From: Berkiella sp964496435
Lineage (GTDB): Bacteria > Pseudomonadota > Gammaproteobacteria > Berkiellales > Berkiellaceae
NCBI GenBank assembly: GCA_964496435.1
Contig: CAZBZP010000016.1
Span: 21,674 to 85,673 of the forward strand
DNA: 64,000 nucleotides
Direction of reading: 5' to 3'
The stretch's first letter is position 1, and each line of letters opens with the position of its first letter. Under the pieces are notes generated by a model. It worked only from the letters and a program-made list of their open reading frames with translations, did no database searches and was not told where the DNA came from. The position numbers and the translations under genes are program-made. This document shows, piece by piece, positions 44,361 through 52,432 of the stretch.

Positions 44361-45515
44361 ATGCCTATAAACAAGGATTACCTGCTGCCGGAAGAGCCGG
44401 CACGCTTTACCCCTAAAGACATGGATAGAATGATGTTGCACTGCACCGAAAAAGGTGCGTCCGACATCACTATCCAAACTGATTCGCAAATCTTGGCCGA
44501 AATTCACGGTCGCCTCTACCCTGTGACCAGCCGTAAAATGTCACAAACGGAAGTTGGCGAAATGATAAATAGTATTTACGGTCCAAACGGTACGACCCAG
44601 TTATCTTCGGGTCGAGACGTTGATACCCATTATGAAATAAGACCAGATAGAGCTTCACGTTACCGTTTTCGTATCAACGGTACGGCATGCCAAGTTGAAG
44701 GTCATGATGGTATTCAAATTACAGCGCGTACCATTCCCGCTGAACCACCCGCCTTAAGTACAATGAGTGTCGACCCCCCTATTCTTGAACATATGGCCCC
44801 GATTCAAGGTACTGTTGTGGTAACGGGTTCAACAGGTTCGGGTAAAAGTACTTTACTTGCCTCTATTATTCGCGACATTGTCGAGCAAGAAGATGCGAAT
44901 AGAAAAGTACTCACTTATGAAGCACCAATCGAATTTGTGTACGATGGGGTAGATAAACCTTCATCCATTATCAGCCAATCAGAAATTCCTAAGCACTTAC
45001 CCACCTTCGCAGATGGGGTACGTAATGCTTTAAGACGCAAACCAACTTTAATCTTGGTCGGTGAAGCCAGAGACGCCGAAACGATTGCCGCTGTTATTGA
45101 TGCGGCTCTTACGGGTCACCCTGTCTATACCACTTTGCATAGTAATGGCGTAGCAGACTGTGTTCGACGTATGATCTCAACCTTCCCTGCCAACGAACGC
45201 CATGGACGCGCCTTAGATATTTTAGAAACTTTGCGTATGGTCATTTGGCAAAAACTGGTTCCAACCGTTGACCTCAAGCGTGTTGCGCTGCGGGAATATC
45301 TCATATTTGATGAAGAAGTTAGGGATATTCTTGTTCAAACAGAGGTTGAAATGTTGGCCGCCAAAACACGTGAGTTATTGAAAACACGTGGTCAGCCGAT
45401 GATTGTTGATGCAAAGAAAAAATTTGATGCTGGTGTCATTTCAGAGAGAACCTATAATTTAATGGCAGCAAGTTCAAAAAGTGCAGATCGTGATGCAGGA
45501 GTGCATGAGACATGA
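44361..45515 (+). CDS. dotB: Dot/Icm ATPase DotB
   Basis: A hexameric VirB11/PilT-type ATPase on the cytosolic side. The ATG at 44361 follows GAGGAG at 9 bases; a TTG three codons upstream is less likely. The product is 384 aa, with Walker A GSTGSGKST at 156-164, the Asp-box region EAPIEFVYD, Walker B ILVGEARDAET and the His box TGHPVYTTLHSN. Legionella DotB is about 377 aa. The stop overlaps the icmT start (ATGA). Confidence 0.96.
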   Translation: MPINKDYLLPEEPARFTPKDMDRMMLHCTEKGASDITIQTDSQILAEIHGRLYPVTSRKMSQTEVGEMINSIYGPNGTTQLSSGRDVDTHYEIRPDRASRYRFRINGTACQVEGHDGIQITARTIPAEPPALSTMSVDPPILEHMAPIQGTVVVTGSTGSGKSTLLASIIRDIVEQEDANRKVLTYEAPIEFVYDGVDKPSSIISQSEIPKHLPTFADGVRNALRRKPTLILVGEARDAETIAAVIDAALTGHPVYTTLHSNGVADCVRRMISTFPANERHGRALDILETLRMVIWQKLVPTVDLKRVALREYLIFDEEVRDILVQTEVEMLAAKTRELLKTRGQPMIVDAKKKFDAGVISERTYNLMAASSKSADRDAGVHET

Positions 45516-45781
45516 GAAACCCAGCAACAGCGCATTGGCGAGACTCCGGCCGAACACCACGCTTCTTTTTCATGGATGCCTATTCAGCATTTCCATTACT
45601 TCTTTTTTTATTACATATTCGTTTATGGACATTCGCATTAGCTTGTGGCGTTTGCGCCTTCTTCGTTGTGCTTAATCGCTTTGGTTTTTCTGTACCTGTC
45701 TTTCTACGATGGGCAAGATCTTTTACCGCCGGTAATAATCGAAACTCTCACCTTTGGATCACACGCCGTAAGAACGGATAA
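45512..45781 (+). CDS. icmT: Dot/Icm protein IcmT
   Basis: A small inner-membrane protein required for secretion and, in Legionella, for egress from the host. The product is 89 aa, against 86 in Legionella. The start AHWRDSGRTPRFFFMDAYSA and the membrane segment FPLLLFLLHIRLWTFAL closely match Legionella IcmT, as does RFGFSVPVFLRWARSFTAG. Coupled to dotB by a 4-base overlap. An alternative frame at 45481 is a shadow. Confidence 0.94.
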   Translation: MRNPATAHWRDSGRTPRFFFMDAYSAFPLLLFLLHIRLWTFALACGVCAFFVVLNRFGFSVPVFLRWARSFTAGNNRNSHLWITRRKNG

Positions 45782-45844
45782 CTAAGTTTATTTTCCAAAT
45801 TTTATTATCTTAAAATCTCTTTACAAATTCTAACTTAGAAAGGG

Positions 45845-45874
45845 TTGCTCAAAGAGACAGTTAGCGTGTATATT
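45845..45874 (+). promoter_or_regulatory. Possible promoter before the dotI genes
   Basis: TTGCTC (45845-45850) and TATATT (45869-45874) with an 18-base spacer, in the 179-base gap between icmT and the first dotI gene. The gap is much larger than others in the run, so a new promoter is plausible. Confidence 0.35.
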
Positions 45875-45960
45875 CGATATTATACTTGTTAATATGGCCA
45901 TATTAAGGGCAAAAGAAGCTTGGCAACTCAGGAAGAGGCGTTTAAAAAGGACTATTTTGC

Positions 45961-46689
45961 ATGACAAGTGGCACAACGGGATCATCAACAAAACAAAGTG
46001 CGGCTGCAGATAAGACTTCTAAAGCTGGCCCTGCTTCTAAGCACGCTATTCCTTTGGAAGACTATACAGATATCTTCCACAATCCAGTAATGGTGCGAGC
46101 TAATTTCTACCGTGATAACGTTAGACGTCTGATGGCTTTTTGCATTTTATTGGTTTTCGTCATCGGTGGTTTAATGGGATGGGTTGTTTGGGAACGAACC
46201 CATAAACCAGCAGTTCATTACTTTGCTACATCAAACGATGGGAAGCTTGCTACCTTAACGCCTTTAAACCAACCCAACTTGACTTCAGCATCGTTGCTTG
46301 ACTGGGTAATTGAGGCGGCAACAACAGCATATAACTTTAACTTTGGTAATTATGATAGAGCCTTAAAAGACATCAAAGTCTACTTTACTGATGCCGGCTA
46401 TCAACACTTTATGGATTCACTTGTACAAAGCAAAACTATTGAAACCGTAAAACTTAAACAACTCATGGTTTCTGCTATTTCGACAGGTACCCCTGTTATT
46501 TTGCAAGAAGGGCCAACACCAGATGGTGTTTATGCATGGAAAATTCAAGTTCCCATGCTTATCACCTATCAAAGCTCTTCAGAAACGCGTAAGCAAAATG
46601 TTATTTTAACGATGTTAATTGCAAGAAGACCAACACTGGAATCACCTAAAGGAATTGGTATCGCTTCTATTGAGTTAAGAGAAAGATAG
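45961..46689 (+). CDS. dotI: Dot/Icm inner-membrane protein DotI (IcmL), copy 1
   Basis: A VirB8-type inner-membrane protein of the T4BSS. The product is 242 aa: cytosolic Ser/Ala/Lys-rich N-terminus, one membrane helix (AFCILLVFVIGGLMGWVV, about 60-78) and a periplasmic NTF2-like domain with FTDAGYQHFMDSL and the IcmL signature PTPDGVYAWKIQVPMLITYQ. First of three adjacent members. Legionella has DotI plus the short DotJ (lacking the periplasmic domain); Coxiella has two IcmL. All three here keep the periplasmic domain. Confidence 0.92.
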   Translation: MTSGTTGSSTKQSAAADKTSKAGPASKHAIPLEDYTDIFHNPVMVRANFYRDNVRRLMAFCILLVFVIGGLMGWVVWERTHKPAVHYFATSNDGKLATLTPLNQPNLTSASLLDWVIEAATTAYNFNFGNYDRALKDIKVYFTDAGYQHFMDSLVQSKTIETVKLKQLMVSAISTGTPVILQEGPTPDGVYAWKIQVPMLITYQSSSETRKQNVILTMLIARRPTLESPKGIGIASIELRER

Positions 46690-46736
46690 ACGCTCGCTAG
46701 GGAATGGCTTTATAGCGTTATAAGGAAATTACGAGA

Positions 46737-47516
46737 ATGTCCAAAGGTAGTGCTCAACCAGTTAAAAAACCTGCGCCTACTAAAGCGCAGGTTTCACCTG
46801 CTGCGCCAGCATCTAAAGATGCCTTTGGTTCTATTCGCATCGATTTCTTTTATGATCAATACTATTGGGTCGCGTTCATGACCTTCTGCTTATTATTGAT
46901 TGCAATTGGCATGGGGCTTTGGGCAGTTTTTGAGCATAAACTGCAAAATGTACCCAACCAAGGTGTTCTCTCCCCTGTTAGTTTAAAAAGCGCAAATGGC
47001 AATATCATCGTCGATGCAGGCGATCCTGTTCTGAAATTTCCATCAACAACAGATGGCAAATTGATGTACCCCACGCCGTTGACAGAACCCTATTTAAGCC
47101 CAGCAGCGCTATTAGAATGGGCTGTTGAGGCCGTGGTCAAATCTTATACTTTCAATTTTGTGAATTATGAGCAAGTCATTACTAATTCAAGTATTTTTTA
47201 TACAAAGGCTGGCTATCAAAATTATCGTCGTACACTCATTGAATCCAATATTGCAAATTCTGTAGATAGAAAAAAATATGTACTTTCTGTGACGCCAACA
47301 GCTGCGCCAAATATATTAAAAGAAAGACCTACACCAGATGGTTTCTATTCTTGGCAAATTCAATTTCCTATCTTGATGACTTATCAAAATGTAAGAGAAA
47401 CACAAAAATCAGAATGGATAGTAACCATGGCGATTCAGCGTGTTCCTTTGACAGATTCTCCCGATGGGGTTGCTATTGCTGCGTTGATTGTCCGTGAAGG
47501 CAGACTCTCTCTATGA
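46737..47516 (+). CDS. dotI: DotI/IcmL family, copy 2
   Basis: 259 aa. Pro/Ala/Lys-rich cytosolic start, membrane helix (WVAFMTFCLLLIAIGMGLWA) and an NTF2-like periplasmic domain with YTKAGYQNYRRTL and PTPDGFYSWQIQFPILMTYQ. Compared with copy 1 it has an insertion after the helix (about 75-115, with SANGNIIVDAGD). Overlaps copy 3 by 4 bases. May take the DotJ-like role or give a mixed DotI ring. Confidence 0.9.
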   Translation: MSKGSAQPVKKPAPTKAQVSPAAPASKDAFGSIRIDFFYDQYYWVAFMTFCLLLIAIGMGLWAVFEHKLQNVPNQGVLSPVSLKSANGNIIVDAGDPVLKFPSTTDGKLMYPTPLTEPYLSPAALLEWAVEAVVKSYTFNFVNYEQVITNSSIFYTKAGYQNYRRTLIESNIANSVDRKKYVLSVTPTAAPNILKERPTPDGFYSWQIQFPILMTYQNVRETQKSEWIVTMAIQRVPLTDSPDGVAIAALIVREGRLSL

Positions 47517-48196
47517 CGATGGAAAATAAAGTTTCACCTCAAAACGATCTTAAGTACATCGGTATGATGGAAATGGTAATGATGCGTAATTACTTTTACT
47601 ACAATACCTTTCGCAAGATGATGATCGTTTTCATCATGTTAATAGCAATTGCTATAGCCTTAGGGTTTTTTCTTAGCTATGAAATGAAGGCAATTCATCC
47701 TCCTCGTTATATTGCTACATCCATTGAAGGGCATCCCCTAGCGTTGATTCCCTTGAATCAAGCCAACATGAAAGATAATGAAATTAAAACATGGGCAATG
47801 GAAGCAGCCGTTGAAGCTTACAACATGAATTTTGTTAATTATCGTGATTCGATACAAAAAGCACGTATTTATTTTACTCCTAAAGGCTATGAGCACTACT
47901 TAAAAGCATTAAGTGATTCCCGAAACCTTGAAGCTGTAAAACGTAAAAAAATGATTGTTCATGCACAAATAAACGGTCAACCACAAATTCTAAAAGATAG
48001 TCGTAGCGATCCCTCTTTAACACCTGATGGCATTTTTGCATGGCAAGTACAAATTCCAGTAATAGTTACATTTGAAAATAGCGTGCCCGAAAAGATAGTA
48101 CAATCTAACATTCTAACTATTTTGATAACACGTATGAACCCTTTAGAATCACCTGCTAGTATCGGCATTGACTCTTTTGTCGTTCAAGGGGTATAG
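47513..48196 (+). CDS. dotI: DotI/IcmL family, copy 3
   Basis: 227 aa, translationally coupled to copy 2 (ATGA). Short cytosolic start, one membrane helix (MIVFIMLIAIAIALGFFLSY) and a periplasmic domain with FTPKGYEHYLKAL and TPDGIFAWQVQIPVIVTFE. In Legionella the gene just before icmK/dotH is dotI, so by position this copy may be the true DotI counterpart; sequence alone does not decide which is which. Confidence 0.9.
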   Translation: MTMENKVSPQNDLKYIGMMEMVMMRNYFYYNTFRKMMIVFIMLIAIAIALGFFLSYEMKAIHPPRYIATSIEGHPLALIPLNQANMKDNEIKTWAMEAAVEAYNMNFVNYRDSIQKARIYFTPKGYEHYLKALSDSRNLEAVKRKKMIVHAQINGQPQILKDSRSDPSLTPDGIFAWQVQIPVIVTFENSVPEKIVQSNILTILITRMNPLESPASIGIDSFVVQGV

Positions 48197-48293
48197 CGTA
48201 ATTACTTTGTACTTAGTGAGATAATATGAGAAGCTCGTTATTTATAGATCCTTTAAGGCAGATGGGTTAGGAAGCAAAGTGGATGGTTAGACA

Positions 48294-49562
48294 ATGAAAC
48301 TAAAACTTTTGTTCTTGCTACAATTAATGGCAATGCAACCACTACAAGCGGCCGTTTTAGGATCCAGTGGTGAAGCTGTTGGAGCACAGGGTAGCGCCCC
48401 AAATGCTGCGCAGCAAAATTCGGGTGTGCCTGATTTTACTAAAATGACTCCACAACAGCAGCAGCAGATGGCTACTCAAATTCAATCGATGTCGCCACAA
48501 CAACAACAGCAATTAATGAGTCAAGCTAAAAATTTAAGCCCACAGCAACAACAAGAACTCATGAATCAGGCAAAACAGATGAACCCTGAACAGTTGCAAG
48601 CTATTGCTAAATCACTCTCACCGATGACGCAACAGTCGCAAACTAATTTACAAGCAACTGCAACGGCTGGACAAGTTGGGCATAAGCAAGGGCAAAGCAA
48701 AGCGTTGGCACCTGATGCTGGACTCATAGAAGAAGTCGTACCAGTTAAACCTGCCACACCAGCCCCAGCGCCTGAGCTATCAGTTGAAGACATGAAAAGG
48801 CAGCAAGCATTTAACAGTTTAATGCAAGAAGTATTACCCTTAAGCCCCGATCAAATTAAAGACTTGCATCGTTTTTATGATATGACCTTACAAGCAAAAG
48901 CAACCGCGCCTAATGCGCCACCAACACCAAATTTCACCTCCATCGTTGTTAATCTTGAGCCAGGAAGCCAACCTCCTGTCATTCGATTATCCGCAGGGTT
49001 TGTGACTTCAGTGTTGTTTGTCGATTCCACAGGTGCCGCTTGGCCCATAACGGCTTATAGCATTGGCGACCCACAAAGCTTCAACATCCAGTGGGATCAA
49101 AAAAGTAACGCCATGTTTATTCAAAGCATGAAACAATATTCTCATGGGAACTTAGCAGTACGCTTATGGGGATTAGATACACCAGTGATGGTGACCTTGG
49201 TTTCAGGTCAACGTAATGTTGATTTCCGAGTTGATTTACAAGTAGGGGGTCGTGGACCAGATGCTAAACCACCTGTTGTTGACACCACTTACAATGCCAA
49301 AGTAAATCCATTATTGATCAATATTCTCGATGGGATCCCACCACGCGATAGTATCAAATTATCTGTCACGGGTGGTCATGGTGAAGCTTGGCTTGCAGAT
49401 AGTAGAGTTTATTTTAGAACAAAATTGACTGTGCTCTCTCCTGCTTGGACAGCAACTGTGTCTAGCCCGGACGGAACACATGTTTACGAAATGATACTAA
49501 CACCATTTATCTTAGCATCAGAAAATGGCAAGACCATCGATATTAAACTATCAGGGTTATAA
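48294..49562 (+). CDS. dotH: Dot/Icm outer-membrane protein DotH (IcmK)
   Basis: VirB9-like core component placed in the outer membrane by DotC and DotD. The product is 422 aa, against about 360 in Legionella. Signal peptide (MKLKLLFLLQLMAMQPLQA). The extra length is a Gln/Met-rich repeat at about 46-105 (SPQQQQQLMSQAKNLSPQQQ). The conserved part starts near 165: PLSPDQIKDLHRFYDMTLQA, GFVTSVLFVDSTGAAWPITA and LHV-type beta segments to the end. Three bases separate it from dotG. Confidence 0.94.
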   Translation: MKLKLLFLLQLMAMQPLQAAVLGSSGEAVGAQGSAPNAAQQNSGVPDFTKMTPQQQQQMATQIQSMSPQQQQQLMSQAKNLSPQQQQELMNQAKQMNPEQLQAIAKSLSPMTQQSQTNLQATATAGQVGHKQGQSKALAPDAGLIEEVVPVKPATPAPAPELSVEDMKRQQAFNSLMQEVLPLSPDQIKDLHRFYDMTLQAKATAPNAPPTPNFTSIVVNLEPGSQPPVIRLSAGFVTSVLFVDSTGAAWPITAYSIGDPQSFNIQWDQKSNAMFIQSMKQYSHGNLAVRLWGLDTPVMVTLVSGQRNVDFRVDLQVGGRGPDAKPPVVDTTYNAKVNPLLINILDGIPPRDSIKLSVTGGHGEAWLADSRVYFRTKLTVLSPAWTATVSSPDGTHVYEMILTPFILASENGKTIDIKLSGL

Positions 49563-49564
49563 GT

Positions 49565-51462
49565 ATGGCCAAAAATACGGCGAATTTGCTTGCAGGATTA
49601 TCTAACTCAAAGACACGCACTTTTGTGATCATCTTTGGGCTCATCATTCTAATCGGTATTGTTATCGCCGTCATACGCGGTAAACACGAAGGGAATGATG
49701 TTTTATCAAAACAAACATCTCAGGTAATTGAGGTGCCAACCGACATCAAAGCGACGCCGGGAAGTGTAGTGCCCGAAAAGCAACGTGAACTTCTGATGAA
49801 AGAAAATGAACGTCGTGCACAAGAAGCGCTACAGAAAAAATCCAGCGCAATACCTACCATTATCGGTGCAATGAACAACCCTGCTGACAAAAACAGCGCT
49901 GATGCAGCTGCGATTGATGAAGCGATGAAGAACCAACAGCGTGACAAAATTGGCCGCTTAGGTTTGGGTGATGCTGCAGGCGGTGGACTTGCTGGCGGCG
50001 GTTCTTTTGGTGCAAATGGACAAGGCGGTTTAGCTGGATTAAATGGCCAAGCTGGATTAAACGGTGGCGCAGGTGGTTTTGGCGCTGGCGGTGCAGGTGG
50101 ACTAGGTGCTGGCGGTGCAGGTGGACTAGGTGCTGGCGGCGCAGGTGGATTAGGTGCNNNNNNNNNNNNNNNNNNNNNNNNNNNNNNNNNNNNNNNNNNN
50201 NNNNNNNNNNNNNNNNNNNNNNNNNNNNNNNNNNNNNNNNNNNNNNNNNNNNNNNNNTAGGTGCTGGCGGTGCAGGTGGACTAGGTGCTGGCGGCGCAGG
50301 TGGATTAGGTGCTGGTGGCGCGGGTGCTTTAGGTGCTGGCGGCGCGGGTGGTTTAGGTGCTGGCGGTGCGGGTGCTTTTGGTGCTGGTGGTGCGGGCGGC
50401 TTAGGTGCTGGCGGTGCGGGCGGTTTAGGCGCTGGCGGTGCGGGCGGTTTAGGCGCAGGCGGTGCGGGCGGCTTAGGCGCAGGCGGCGCGGGTGGTTTAG
50501 GTGCTGGCGGTGCTGATAATCCTTTTGGTAAATCTGCTGCTGACCGTGCTCGTGAATTACAAGAACAACGCTTACGTGAGCAACGAGAAGCACTTGAGAA
50601 ACAAAGAGCTGAACAAGAAAGATTGAAAGAATTAGAAAGACAACGTCGTTTAGCCGAGCAACAGCAAAAAGAATATGAAGCTTCTGTACAAAAAATTGCA
50701 GGCCAAATGAAGAGTTACGCAGGAAGTGCCTATGCGGATTGGTCTAAATTGCCAACCCAAAGCTATGTTTCAGGTGCTCTTGCAAACAAAGCATTTCCAA
50801 AGGCAGATTATTCAACAGGTAGTAGCGCTCAAGGTACTGCGTCGAACTCTGTTACAAGATCTAATGCGCCCAGAATTGATAAAGCGAGATCGGGTAAAAA
50901 AGTATTTATCAAAGCTGGTTCCATCTTGTTTGGGGTTATGGATACATCCGTGAATACAGATGAACCAGGCCCTGTATTAGTTACTATTGTGGGCGGCAAG
51001 TATACAGGTGGTAAATTGATTGGTACCTTTACCCATCAAGCCCAACAAACCTCCTTGACGATTTCTTTCAATCAAATGACCGTGCCTAAACGTGCAAAAT
51101 CATTTGGTGTTTCTGTCGTTGCGATTGATCCTGATACAGCAAGAACAGCCTTAGCGACAGATTATGATCGTCACTTATTACAACGTTATGGCAGTTTGTT
51201 TGCATCCTCCTTTATTCAAGGTTATGGACAAGCAATCAGCCAACAAGGTACTACGACAACTTCTCCATTAACGGGCACAACAACGACCACTACCCCTCCT
51301 TTAGACAATAGAGAAATTTTCTTTGTTGCCTTGGGCGAATTGGGTAAACAATGGAGCCAAGCAATTAAACCCTACTTTAATACGCCATACACGGTAACTG
51401 TCGATCAAGGTACCAGTGTGGGCTTGTTATTCTTAAGCGATGTTGATGTCAGCGATGATTAG
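49565..51462 (+). CDS. dotG: Dot/Icm channel protein DotG (IcmE), interrupted by an assembly gap
   Basis: VirB10-like protein spanning both membranes. One N-terminal helix (TFVIIFGLIILIGIVIAVI), a middle region of Gly-Ala repeats (LGAGGAGG type, about 160-300), a charged coiled coil (RLREQREALEKQRAEQERLK region) and the C-terminal VirB10 domain (SGKKVFIKAGSILFGVMDTS; GPVLVTIVGGKYTGGKLIG). The 100-N gap at 50158-50257 lies in the repeat. The 55 bases on each side are identical; the span as given (1898 bases) is out of frame, but removing 155 gives 1743 bases, 580 aa. So the gene is probably intact, though true repeat number is uncertain. Legionella DotG is about 1048 aa with a different repeat. 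Confidence 0.93.
50062..50515 (+). repeat. 24-base Gly-Ala tandem repeat in dotG
   Basis: In-frame units coding GGLGAGGA, more than a dozen copies, with synonymous and Leu/Phe variation between units. The assembly breaks inside it, as expected for a near-identical repeat. Confidence 0.85.
50158..50257. other. 100-N scaffold gap inside dotG
   Basis: A run of exactly 100 N flanked by identical 55-base words (50103-50157 and 50258-50312), the same pattern as the gap in cdsA. Frame arithmetic supports collapse, but in a tandem repeat the real number of units could differ. Confidence 0.88.
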
Positions 51463-51473
51463 AGGATTATGTA

Positions 51474-52370
51474 ATGGCCGACAACAAAAATGATGACAAT
51501 GAGCACTCTGAACATGAAGAAGAGTTCGGTGAAGATTTTGATTTTGAATCTACACATGAGGATGCCCTAGCACCTGAGGCTCATGAAAGTGGTGAAGTAC
51601 CTGGTGAAGATGTACAAGAAGTAGCACCAAGCACCAAACCTAAAAATGTAATGCTACCTCTTGTAGTTGGTATCATCGTGCTCGGTTTTATTGGCTGGAA
51701 AGTTTATGGGATTTTAACAACACCAAAAGCAACTGCCGAAGGTGGCCCTAAAGAACAGCAAGTAAAAGTAGCTAAAGCGGAGCCCAAGTCGGCGCCTTCC
51801 GTTGCCCCTGCTATTTCGGATAGCGGACAACCTAAGACAGCTATACCTAATTTGTACGAAGCTGAACAACAAGCCAAGCAAGCTGTTTCTGATGAAAAGA
51901 TCACGGCAATTTTACAAAGAAAAATTGACGAGCAAATGACTTCTCATAAGCAACAGATTGATAATCTACAAAAGGAAGTGAGCAATCTTACACAGAACAC
52001 GACCAAATCGGTTGGCGCCATGCAACAAGATGTTACTGCCCTAAAATCTGCAATGGCTGAATTAAGTAATCAGCTAAAAGCGATGAAAGATGCCCAAGAT
52101 GCGCAAATGGCTAGGTTGGAAGCAGAAAGAGCTGCGGCAAAAGTGAAAAAGGTTAAACCAAAGCCTAAAATTACATCTAACTCAGGTGCATTTACCAACC
52201 CATCTCTCACTGTTCATGCCATCATCCCAGGCAGGGCTTGGTTAAGAACACCAGATGGTAAAACAATTACAGTGAGCGAAGGCGATTCTATCTCCGAATA
52301 CGGTAAAGTACTTAAAATTGATGCGCCTAATGGACTTGTGATCACAACATCAGGGGTAACCTTGAGATAG
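51474..52370 (+). CDS. dotF: Dot/Icm inner-membrane protein DotF (IcmG)
   Basis: The product is 298 aa, against about 269 in Legionella. Very acidic cytosolic start (EHEEEFGEDFDFESTHEDAL), one membrane helix (VMLPLVVGIIVLGFIGWKVY, about 60-80) and a periplasmic coiled coil (about 150-220: LQKEVSNLTQNTTKSVGAMQ). The small beta domain at the C-terminus (IIPGRAWLRTPDGKTITVSE) recalls PilP/GspC-like folds. In Legionella DotF contacts DotG and the core. Ribosome site AGAGGATT; 11 bases after dotG. Confidence 0.93.
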   Translation: MADNKNDDNEHSEHEEEFGEDFDFESTHEDALAPEAHESGEVPGEDVQEVAPSTKPKNVMLPLVVGIIVLGFIGWKVYGILTTPKATAEGGPKEQQVKVAKAEPKSAPSVAPAISDSGQPKTAIPNLYEAEQQAKQAVSDEKITAILQRKIDEQMTSHKQQIDNLQKEVSNLTQNTTKSVGAMQQDVTALKSAMAELSNQLKAMKDAQDAQMARLEAERAAAKVKKVKPKPKITSNSGAFTNPSLTVHAIIPGRAWLRTPDGKTITVSEGDSISEYGKVLKIDAPNGLVITTSGVTLR

Positions 52371-52432
52371 GATTGAAAGGAAGCTGCTATAATAAAAAAT
52401 AGCCCAGCAAATGGAATGTAATGTGAGGGAAA

